Notes under the pieces: generated by a model
The model's input: only the letters and a program-made list of their open reading frames with translations
Databases searched by the model: none
What the model was told of the DNA's origin: nothing
Shown: positions 1-5,797 of the stretch, in pieces
Position numbering within the stretch: position 1 is the first letter of the stretch
Layout of the letters: every line of letters begins with the position of its first letter
Source of the DNA: Rhodospirillaceae bacterium
GTDB taxonomy: Bacteria; Pseudomonadota; Alphaproteobacteria; Rhodospirillales; Magnetospirillaceae
Length of the DNA: 8,791 nt
Assembly (NCBI GenBank): GCA_030151865.1
Contig: JASLCK010000243.1
Coordinates: 1-8,791, forward strand
Direction of reading: 5' to 3'
Made by a program: the position numbers and the translations under genes

Positions 1-29
1 TGAATTTTGGGTTGGGATAAGGGGGCATC

Positions 30-1067
30 GTGAGCGGGCAACAGCAGAATGCGCCGGGGCAAAAGCGTACCGTGGCGCAGGTGGTGGATGACTTGCGGGC
101 TTTGAACAATGCCCGCCGGTTCGAGGAATCTCGGGTTCTGGCGGCGGCTGCCCTGGCTCAGTTTCCCAAGCACCCCGATCTGTTGCATCAGGGCGCGACC
201 GCTGAATTGCTGGCCGGGCGCCCTGATCTGGCGCTGCCGCTGTTCGACCGCGCCCTGGCCTTGGAGCCAAACAACGTCCAGCATATGCGCGGATTGGCGG
301 CAACCCTGAAGACCATGGGGCGTTTGAGCGAAGCGCTGGATGTGACGGAACGCGCGTTGCAAATGGCGACGTCGGTCAAAAGTAGTTTGAACCCGCAGCA
401 GATCAACCGTCAGGTCGATACACACCATCTGCAATGTCGTCCGGTCAATCATGTCTTGTATCGCAAGAGCAAAATTGCCAGCGAAACCGTGCAGCGTTGG
501 CTGGATCATGGGCACGAGCCCGATGATCTGGCCCGGGTCTATTTCCTGATGGACAATATGGCGCGGACTCTGGCGCGCGGCGTGCCCGGCGCTATCGCCG
601 AATTGGGGGTGTGGCGCGGCTATACCGCCAAGGTGTTGAAGAGCGCTTCGCCGGGGCGGATGCTCTATCTGTTCGACACCTTTGCCGGTTTTGTGCCCGA
701 AGAGGTCGAGGGCGACCGCCGCGCCCATCTGTTCCGCGATACCTCCCTAGAGGCGGTGCAGGCCTATGTCGGGCTGGATCAGGTGGTCTATTGCCCTGGG
801 GCTTTTCCCGATTCTGCCCAGGATATTCCCGACGATCTGCGGTTCGCCTTTGTCCATCTGGACTGCGATTTGGAGCAGCCGATGCGGGCTGGTCTGGAAT
901 TCTTTTATCCCCGCATGAACCCCGGCGGGCTGATTGTCGTGCACGATTACGGCAACGACGCCTGGCCGGGTGTTGCCGTTGCCGTTGACGGCTTTTTGGC
1001 CGACAAGCCGGAAAAGCCGGTGATGATCCCCGACAAGTCCAGCTCGGCGGCAATTATTAAGGCTTAA
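30..1067 (+). CDS. TPR-repeat protein fused to a TylF-like SAM-dependent methyltransferase
   Basis: This 345-aa protein has two parts. Residues about 30-112 are helical and TPR-like (for example the stretch around ALPLFDRALALEPNN at 68-82, then a second helix pair to about 112). Residues about 165-345 resemble the macrocin O-methyltransferase (TylF) / Methyltransf_24 group: AELGVWRGYTA (190-200) is the SAM-binding loop, LFDTFAGF (214-221) follows, FVHLDCDL (274-281) and GGLIVVHDYG (299-308) carry acidic residues (D278, D280, D306) that could bind a metal, and AVAVDGFL (316-323) is the typical C-terminal motif. No signal peptide is seen, so it is probably cytoplasmic. The GTG start has a good Shine-Dalgarno (AAGGGGG, 19-25) four bases upstream. 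The acceptor is unknown; TylF relatives methylate sugar hydroxyls of antibiotics and glycans, so a glycan or small-molecule substrate is an inference. The gene converges on dadA with overlapping stop codons. Confidence 0.85.
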   Translation: MSGQQQNAPGQKRTVAQVVDDLRALNNARRFEESRVLAAAALAQFPKHPDLLHQGATAELLAGRPDLALPLFDRALALEPNNVQHMRGLAATLKTMGRLSEALDVTERALQMATSVKSSLNPQQINRQVDTHHLQCRPVNHVLYRKSKIASETVQRWLDHGHEPDDLARVYFLMDNMARTLARGVPGAIAELGVWRGYTAKVLKSASPGRMLYLFDTFAGFVPEEVEGDRRAHLFRDTSLEAVQAYVGLDQVVYCPGAFPDSAQDIPDDLRFAFVHLDCDLEQPMRAGLEFFYPRMNPGGLIVVHDYGNDAWPGVAVAVDGFLADKPEKPVMIPDKSSSAAIIKA

Positions 1068-2329
1068 GTCAGCAGGCCGAAGCGGGCCAAACCCAGGCCG
1101 TCCATATCGATATCGGTGGGACGGCCGGAGATGATGTCGGCCAGCAGGCGGCCTGATCCGCACGACATGGTCCAGCCCAAGGTGCCGTGGCCGGTGTTCA
1201 GGTACAGTCCCTGAATGCGGGTTTCCCCCAGGATCGGCACAGAATCCGGCGTGACCGGACGCAACCCCGCCCAGGCTTGAGCCGCGTCAAAATCCCCGGC
1301 GCGGGGGAACAGGCCGCGCGCATGCTTGATCACCGCCTGGGCCCGGCTGGGGGTCAAGGTGGTGTTCAATCCCGCCAACTCGGCGGTGCCTGCACAGCGC
1401 AGGCGGTCGCCCAGGCGGCTATAGACCATCTTATGTTCGTCGTCGGTGATGCTGACCGACGGCGCGCCGCTGGGGTCGGTGACGGGCAGGGTGATGGAAT
1501 AGCCCTTGGCGGGATAAATCGGCAGACGCAGATTGGCTTGAGCCGCCAGCTTGGGGCTATAGCTGCCCATGGACAGCACGAATGCATCGGCGCGTATCCG
1601 GCCTTTGCTGGTGGCAACGCCGGTCATGCGCCCGGCTTCGATTTCCAATCCATGAATCTTGGTGTCGAACAGAAATTCGACGCCCCGATCCTGACACAGC
1701 ACCGCCAGACGGCGGGTGAACAGATGGGCGTCGCCGGATTCGTCATCGGGAGTAAAGATCGCGCCTGCCAGTTCCGGCGCAACATCGGCCAGGGCGGGTT
1801 CGATGGCCAGGGCCTCATCGACGCTTTTGGTCTGGCGGCGCAAGCCTAAGCGGTTCATCAGATCGGATGCCCCGGCGGCATGTTCGAATTCCCGCTTGTC
1901 GCGGTACACATGTAGAATGCCTAAGGTCTTCTGATCGTATTCGATGCCGGTTTCGGCTCGCAGTTTTTGCAATTGCAGGCGGGAATAGAGGGCGACCCGC
2001 AAGATGCGGTCGATGTTGGTTGCGGCGCGTCGGGCGGTGCAGTTGGTCAGAAAGCGCAGCCCCCAGGCCCACAGGGCCGGGTCAAAACGCTTCCAGCGGA
2101 AGATCAGCGGGGCGTCTTCCTTGCCCATCCATTTCAGGGCGCGCAGCGGTGTGGACGGGTTGGCCCAGGGTTCGGCGTGACAGGGCGAAACTTGACCGCC
2201 GTTGGCAAAGCTGGTTTCCAGACCCGCGCCCGGCTGGCGGTCGATGACGACGACCTGATGTCCGGCTTTGGCCAGAAACCAGGCGGTGGTGACGCCAACG
2301 ACACCCGCCCCTAAAACCGCGACCTTCAC
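1064..2329 (-). CDS. dadA: D-amino acid dehydrogenase, FAD-dependent small subunit (DadA family)
   Basis: The 421-aa product matches DadA, a quinone-linked flavoprotein that oxidatively deaminates D-amino acids such as D-alanine to 2-oxo acids and ammonia and feeds electrons to the respiratory chain. The N-terminus is a Rossmann FAD site, G7-x-G9-x-x-G12, with the ribose-binding acidic residue at the end of strand 2 (VVVIDR). It is followed by the family stretch ETSFANGGQVSPCHAEPW. Near the C-terminus, RPVTPDSVPILG and GHGTLGWT (380-387) form the second FAD-contacting region. Length is close to the E. coli enzyme (432 aa). The GTG start at 2327-2329 is supported by GGGAGAG about seven bases upstream and by the first residues being the Rossmann strand. 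No alanine racemase (dadX) or Lrp-type regulator gene lies beside it here. Other glycine-oxidase-fold enzymes are possible, but the motifs fit DadA best. Confidence 0.93.
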   Translation of the reverse strand: MKVAVLGAGVVGVTTAWFLAKAGHQVVVIDRQPGAGLETSFANGGQVSPCHAEPWANPSTPLRALKWMGKEDAPLIFRWKRFDPALWAWGLRFLTNCTARRAATNIDRILRVALYSRLQLQKLRAETGIEYDQKTLGILHVYRDKREFEHAAGASDLMNRLGLRRQTKSVDEALAIEPALADVAPELAGAIFTPDDESGDAHLFTRRLAVLCQDRGVEFLFDTKIHGLEIEAGRMTGVATSKGRIRADAFVLSMGSYSPKLAAQANLRLPIYPAKGYSITLPVTDPSGAPSVSITDDEHKMVYSRLGDRLRCAGTAELAGLNTTLTPSRAQAVIKHARGLFPRAGDFDAAQAWAGLRPVTPDSVPILGETRIQGLYLNTGHGTLGWTMSCGSGRLLADIISGRPTDIDMDGLGLARFGLLT

Positions 2330-2366
2330 GATCGTCTCTCCCGTATGACCGCTTTGTTGCGGCCTT

Positions 2367-2395
2367 TATATAGCGCGGGGGCGGCGGCGGGGCCA
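2367..2395 (-). promoter_or_regulatory. possible dadA promoter
   Basis: On the minus strand, CTATATAAAGG gives a good -10 (TATATA, 2367-2372) about 38 bases upstream of the dadA GTG, standing out in very GC-rich DNA. The -35 at a 17-base spacing (TGGCCC, 2390-2395) is poor, so an activator may be needed. This is read from the sequence only; there is no expression evidence. Confidence 0.35.
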
Positions 2396-2401
2396 CCCCG
2401 C
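2387..2401. repeat. GC-rich inverted repeat in the dadA-nnr intergenic region
   Basis: GCGGGG-CCA-CCCCGC is a perfect 6-bp inverted repeat with a 3-base centre. It covers the expected -35 zone of the possible dadA promoter. It could be a regulator site or a short stem, or be chance in G-rich sequence (the flanking DNA is a run of GGC/GGG). No T-tract follows on either strand, so it is not a normal intrinsic terminator. Confidence 0.4.
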
Positions 2402-2440
2402 ATCCTTGCATAACAGTTTTTCCGCATTGGTATTTTTTCC

Positions 2441-2463
2441 TGGGCAAAATATCGTCTTGCCCA
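2441..2463. promoter_or_regulatory. candidate operator: TGGGCAA-N9-TTGCCCA inverted repeat
   Basis: Two perfect 7-bp arms are separated by an AT-rich 9-base centre. It sits between the divergent dadA and nnr genes, about 110 bp upstream of the dadA start and 97 bp upstream of the nnr start. The size and symmetry suit a dimeric transcription factor. Lrp/AsnC-family proteins often control dadA genes, but I cannot match this site to a known consensus. A wider pair, TCCGCAT (2421-2427) and ATGCGGA (2479-2485), encloses it. Confidence 0.45.
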
Positions 2464-2559
2464 TGGCGCAACGCTTTGATGCGGATTACCTTTTCCAGGA
2501 TAGCCGATTGGGGCACCCGACCATTGTCCGCTCGCCTGGATACGGAGAAACGCCGCGTC

Positions 2560-4014
2560 ATGACCTGTCTTTTGACCACCGGGCAGATGTATCAGGCCGA
2601 CCGGGCCGCAATGGCTGCGGGTATTTCCGGCCCTGCTTTGATGGAAGCGGCAGGCTGGCAGGTGGCGCGGGCGATCCGCAGCCGCTTTCGTCCGCGCCCG
2701 GTTCTGGTGCTGTGTGGCCCCGGCAACAATGGCGGCGATGGTTTCGTGGTTGCCCGCCTGTTGCAATCCTGGGGCTGGCCGGTGCGTCTGGCCTTGCTGG
2801 GGCATTTGGCCGATTTGCGGGGTGATGCCGCCCGGATGGCACAGGCTTGGAACGGTGACGTCCTGCCTTTGAGCGGTGATTTTTCCGATCTGTTTCATCG
2901 CAATCCTCTGGTGGTGGACGCCTTGTTCGGGGCTGGCTTGTCGCGTCCTTTGGACGGTGCCGCCCGTGCTGTGCTGGAGGAGGTTGGGCGGCGCGATCTC
3001 CCGCTGGTGGCCATCGATGTTCCCAGCGGGGTGGACGGCAACAGCGGGCAGGTGTTGGGCTATGCGCCTCAGGCTGAACTGACGGTGACGTTCTTTCGCC
3101 CCAAGCCCGGCCATGTCCTGCTGCCAGGACGCCTGCTGTGCGGAGAACTGGTGGTGGCCGATATCGGCATTCCTGCCTCCGTGCTGGAGGAGATCAGGCC
3201 GTCCCTGTGGGTGAATGGGCCTGATCTTTGGACCCTGCCCAGGCCGGACATCGCGGGGCATAAATATCAACGCGGCCATGTTCTGGTCGCGGGTGGCGGC
3301 GAGATGACGGGCGCGGCCCGTTTGGCGTCTCAAGCGGCGCGGCGGGCTGGGGCAGGGCTGTGCACCATCGCCGTGCCCACTTCGTCGCTGCCGATCTATC
3401 GTACCGGCGATGCCGGAACCATCGTTGCCGATCAGGCCCATTGGGCTGAGTTCATGCAAGACCATCGCAAGAATGTCGCGGTCATCGGTCCCGGCCTGGG
3501 GGTGGGGGCAGCGGCGCGCGGGTTGACCTTGTCCGCCCTGGCGGCGGGCAAGATCTGCGTCCTCGACGCTGATGCGCTCACCAGCTTTCACGACCCGAAC
3601 GATCGTTCGGATCTGTTCGCCGCTTTCGGGCAGGCGGTCCTGACACCCCATGACGGCGAATATGCCCGCCTGTTTTCCCATCAGGGCGACCGCTTGAGCC
3701 GGGCGCTGATGGCGGCGCGGGAAAGCGGGGCGGTGGTTTTGCTCAAGGGGCCTGATACGGTGGTGGCTGCCCCCGATGGGCGGGCCGCCGTTTCCATCGA
3801 TGCCCCGCCGACCTTGGCAACCGGCGGATCCGGCGATGTGCTGGCCGGGATCATTGCCGGTTTGCTGGCCCAAGGTATGACGCCGTTTGACGCCGCCTGC
3901 GCCGGGGTCTGGCTGCATGGCCGGGCCGCTGCGGCGGGTGGGGATACCTTGTTGGCGGAAGATTTGCCCAGTCTGCTTGAGTGCGCCTGGGCCGACACCA
4001 ACCATAAAGACTGA
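2560..4014 (+). CDS. nnr: Bifunctional NAD(P)H-hydrate epimerase / ADP-dependent NAD(P)H-hydrate dehydratase
   Basis: The 484-aa protein repairs hydrated NADH and NADPH (NADHX, NADPHX) formed by heat or side reactions. The N-terminal NnrE (YjeF_N) domain, about 1-205, has CGPGNNGGDG (52-61) and, further on, VDALFGAG and AIDVPSGVDG; it interconverts the R and S epimers. The C-terminal NnrD ribokinase-like domain, about 230-480, has GHKYQRGHVLVAGG at its start, then VIGPGLGVG, LDADALT, LTPHDGEY and TGGSGDVLAG (421-430), where D426 is the expected catalytic aspartate. ADP dependence is known for the bacterial family. Total length is near E. coli Nnr (515 aa). The ATG at 2560 is chosen because family similarity starts at LLTTGQMYQADRAAM and GGAG lies 12 bases upstream; an in-frame ATG at 2476 would add 28 residues that do not look family-like. 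It is probably co-transcribed with the malonyl-CoA decarboxylase gene 20 bp downstream. Confidence 0.95.
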   Translation: MTCLLTTGQMYQADRAAMAAGISGPALMEAAGWQVARAIRSRFRPRPVLVLCGPGNNGGDGFVVARLLQSWGWPVRLALLGHLADLRGDAARMAQAWNGDVLPLSGDFSDLFHRNPLVVDALFGAGLSRPLDGAARAVLEEVGRRDLPLVAIDVPSGVDGNSGQVLGYAPQAELTVTFFRPKPGHVLLPGRLLCGELVVADIGIPASVLEEIRPSLWVNGPDLWTLPRPDIAGHKYQRGHVLVAGGGEMTGAARLASQAARRAGAGLCTIAVPTSSLPIYRTGDAGTIVADQAHWAEFMQDHRKNVAVIGPGLGVGAAARGLTLSALAAGKICVLDADALTSFHDPNDRSDLFAAFGQAVLTPHDGEYARLFSHQGDRLSRALMAARESGAVVLLKGPDTVVAAPDGRAAVSIDAPPTLATGGSGDVLAGIIAGLLAQGMTPFDAACAGVWLHGRAAAAGGDTLLAEDLPSLLECAWADTNHKD

Positions 4015-4034
4015 AGGAAGAAGAGGAGAGGACC

Positions 4035-5462
4035 ATGGATGACATCAAGACGGCGATACCGCCTTCCCCTTCTCCCCTTGGGTTTTTGGATCGTCTGAAG
4101 AACCTGCGGGGCCTGTGGCGCGATATTGCCGCAACGGTGGGGGAAACCATTGGCTTGGCCCCCGAACTGCCCGCCGATGCCGCCGAGGTATTGCGCGGAC
4201 AAATGCGCGATTGCCTGGCCGGGCGCGGCGGCGAGGTGTCGGCCCGCGCTCGCTCGGCAGCCCTGGGGCGGTCCTATTTGGGGCTGAACACCGAAGGGCG
4301 TCATCGTTTCCTGCGGATTTTGGCCGAGGAGTTCGGCCCCGACCGTCAGTCCATCGATGCGGCGGTCGCCACTTTGCAAAAGGCCGACAATCCCGCCGCT
4401 CGCAGCAAGGCCGAGCAAGCTTTGCGCGCGGCCCTGGAAAGCCCGCGTCAACGGCTGTTGACCCAGTTCAACACCCTGCCGGAGGGGGTGAAGTTCCTGG
4501 TGGATATGCGGGCCGAATTGCTGGGCATCAGCAAGGGCGATTCCGTCCTGTCGGGGCTGGAAGCGGAATTCCGTGAATTGCTGGCTACCTGGTTCGATGT
4601 TGGCTTCTTGGAATTGCAGCGCATCACCTGGCGTTCGCCCGCCCTGGTCTTGGAAAAGATCATGGCCTACGAGGCGGTGCACGCCATCCAGGGCTGGCAT
4701 GATCTGAAAAACCGCCTGGATTCCGACCGTCGCCTTTATGCGTTCTTTCATCCCCGCATGCCCGATGAGCCGTTGATCTTTGTCGAAGTGGCGTTGGTCA
4801 AGGGCATCACCGGGGATATTCACGGTCTTTTGGATGAAAACGCCCCCGTCGGCGATCCCGAAAAGGCCGATACGGCGATCTTCTATTCCATCAACAACGC
4901 CCATAAGGGGTTGGTGGGGATCAGCTTCGGCAACTTCCTGATCAAGAAAGTTGTCGATCGTCTGTCGCATGAATTCCCCAATCTGAAGACCTTTGCCACC
5001 CTGTCGCCGATTCCCGGTTTCCGCAAATGGCTGGATGGCAAGTTGGCGGAAGGTGAGGCGGGTCTATTGACGCCCGCTGAACATCGCCGCCTGTCGGGGG
5101 CTTCGGAATTGGCCGCGCGTGGTGGTCTCAAAGCCCTGCTAGCCGAGGAATGGCACGATGATCCGCTGGTCAGTGAGGCTCTGAAAGCCCCGTTGTTGCG
5201 GTTGTGCGCCCGTTATCTGACCGAACCGAACGAGCGGGGGCGCGCCCGAGATCCGGTGTCGCACTTCCATCTGTCCAACGGTGCGCGCATGGAGCGGCTG
5301 AACTGGCTGGGCGATACGTCGCGCAAGGGGCTGGCTCAGTCCTGCGGGGTGATGATCAATTATCTCTATAAGCTGTCGGATATCGACGACAATCACGAGG
5401 CTTATACGGGGCAGGGGCGGATCGTCGCCTCCTCCTCGGTCAAGGGATTGCTCAAGGACTAA
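4035..5462 (+). CDS. Malonyl-CoA decarboxylase
   Basis: The 475-aa protein matches malonyl-CoA decarboxylase (MatA/MLYCD family), which converts malonyl-CoA to acetyl-CoA and CO2. Residues about 20-190 form the helical N-terminal domain. The rest is the GNAT-like catalytic domain, with conserved stretches RITWRSPALVLEKIMAYEAV (196-215), YAFFHPRMPDEPLIFVEVAL (235-254), FYSINNAHKGLVGISFGN (283-300) and TLSPIPGF (322-329). By family alignment S324 and H412 (in FHLSNGA, 411-417) should be the catalytic Ser and His. There is no targeting signal, so it is cytosolic. A strong AGGAG Shine-Dalgarno lies six bases before the ATG, and the gene starts 20 bp after nnr, so the two form an operon. The usual partners for malonate use, matB and matC, are not in the window, so its role may be to limit malonyl-CoA or recycle it to acetyl-CoA (inference). 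Confidence 0.95.
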   Translation: MDDIKTAIPPSPSPLGFLDRLKNLRGLWRDIAATVGETIGLAPELPADAAEVLRGQMRDCLAGRGGEVSARARSAALGRSYLGLNTEGRHRFLRILAEEFGPDRQSIDAAVATLQKADNPAARSKAEQALRAALESPRQRLLTQFNTLPEGVKFLVDMRAELLGISKGDSVLSGLEAEFRELLATWFDVGFLELQRITWRSPALVLEKIMAYEAVHAIQGWHDLKNRLDSDRRLYAFFHPRMPDEPLIFVEVALVKGITGDIHGLLDENAPVGDPEKADTAIFYSINNAHKGLVGISFGNFLIKKVVDRLSHEFPNLKTFATLSPIPGFRKWLDGKLAEGEAGLLTPAEHRRLSGASELAARGGLKALLAEEWHDDPLVSEALKAPLLRLCARYLTEPNERGRARDPVSHFHLSNGARMERLNWLGDTSRKGLAQSCGVMINYLYKLSDIDDNHEAYTGQGRIVASSSVKGLLKD

Positions 5463-5470
5463 GGGGTGAT

Positions 5471-5512
5471 GAGGGGGCTGGTGACGGGTTTCAACTGTCA
5501 TCCGGCCCCTTC
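5471..5512 (+). terminator. stem-loop after the malonyl-CoA decarboxylase stop codon, possible terminator
   Basis: GAGGGGGCTGGTGAC (5471-5485) pairs with GTCATCCGGCCCCTTC (5497-5512): 15 pairs, two of them G-U, with one bulged T at 5501 and an 11-base loop. It begins 9 bases after the stop codon. No T-run follows, so it is not a textbook intrinsic terminator. It may end the nnr operon together with Rho, or protect the 3' end of the mRNA. Confidence 0.5.
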
Positions 5513-5549
5513 TGGCCCCGGCTTTGCGCCGATAAAGTGTTTTGCCCTG

Positions 5550-5576
5550 TTGCTTCCGTAACGCGCATGCTATAGA
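5550..5576 (+). promoter_or_regulatory. probable promoter of tRNA-Leu
   Basis: TTGCTT (5550-5555) and TATAGA (5571-5576, within GCTATAGAC) are separated by 15 bases, a little short. The -10 is good. Transcription would begin near 5583, giving a leader of about 36 bases before the tRNA. A small inverted repeat, CCTGG-GCG-CCAGG (5589-5601), lies in that leader. Confidence 0.45.
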
Positions 5577-5618
5577 CACACCTCCCGACCTGGGCGCCAG
5601 GGGCAAGCACCTTCCTAT

Positions 5619-5703
5619 GCGGGTGTGGTGGAATTGGTAGACACACTGGATTTAGGTTCCAGCGGCGCAAGCCTTGGGGGTTCAAGTCCCTTCACCCGCA
5701 CCA
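5619..5703 (+). tRNA. tRNA-Leu (anticodon UAG)
   Basis: This is an 85-nt class II tRNA. The acceptor stem GCGGGTG (5619-5625) pairs with CACCCGC (5693-5699), followed by discriminator A and an encoded CCA (5701-5703). The anticodon stem CTGGA/TCCAG encloses the loop TTTAGGT (5651-5657), with anticodon TAG at 5653-5655 and a G after it. A variable arm (5663-5675) has the small stem GGC-GCAA-GCC. The T-loop is TTCAAGT (5681-5687), with two G-U pairs at the outer end of the T-stem. The long variable arm and anticodon identify leucine, reading CUA and other CUN codons. It stands alone, with the stem-loop of the preceding operon upstream and tig downstream in the same direction. Confidence 0.97.
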
Positions 5704-5731
5704 GCCGACCCTTTCGGTTTGCCGTTTTTTT
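5704..5731 (+). terminator. possible tRNA-Leu terminator
   Basis: Directly after the encoded CCA, CCGA-CCCTT-TCGG (5705-5717) forms a short stem, and the overlapping CGG-TTTG-CCG (5715-5724) runs straight into seven T residues (5725-5731). Both stems are short, so this is a weak intrinsic terminator at best, but the position fits the end of the tRNA transcript. Confidence 0.4.
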
Positions 5732-5742
5732 GCGGCGGCAGG

Positions 5743-5771
5743 TTGCAAAGCCGTTACTGGCGGTCAATATT
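5743..5771 (+). promoter_or_regulatory. possible tig promoter with an overlapping palindrome
   Basis: TTGCAA (5743-5748) and AATATT (5766-5771) are 17 bases apart and would start transcription about 20 bases before the tig ATG. The perfect palindrome GTCAATATTGAC (5763-5774) covers the -10. Assigned from the sequence only; read-through from the tRNA promoter is the rival explanation. Confidence 0.35.
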
Positions 5772-5797
5772 GACGTTTTCGATTGGCAGAGAATTCA

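Noticed and set aside
1..29. TGA at 1-3 as the stop codon of an upstream gene.
   Set aside because: Only three bases are visible and nothing upstream can be read, so this cannot be supported.
2406..2825. A 139-codon plus-strand frame beginning in the dadA-nnr gap.
   Set aside because: It is out of frame with nnr over most of its length, turns into Gly/Arg-rich shadow sequence, and has no convincing ribosome-binding site.
2326..4005. A 559-codon open frame on the minus strand opposite nnr.
   Set aside because: It is antisense to a gene with full family motifs, its translation is Gln/Arg/Pro/Gly-rich with no recognisable domain, and it has no ribosome-binding site.
3681..4970. A 429-codon open frame on the minus strand across the nnr-malonyl-CoA decarboxylase junction.
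   Set aside because: It covers two well-supported genes and their intergenic gap in antisense and shows no domain.
5619..5703. tRNA-Leu as an integration (attachment) site.
   Set aside because: tRNA genes are common integration targets, but no integrase, no repeated copy of the tRNA 3' end and no foreign-looking DNA is present on either side.
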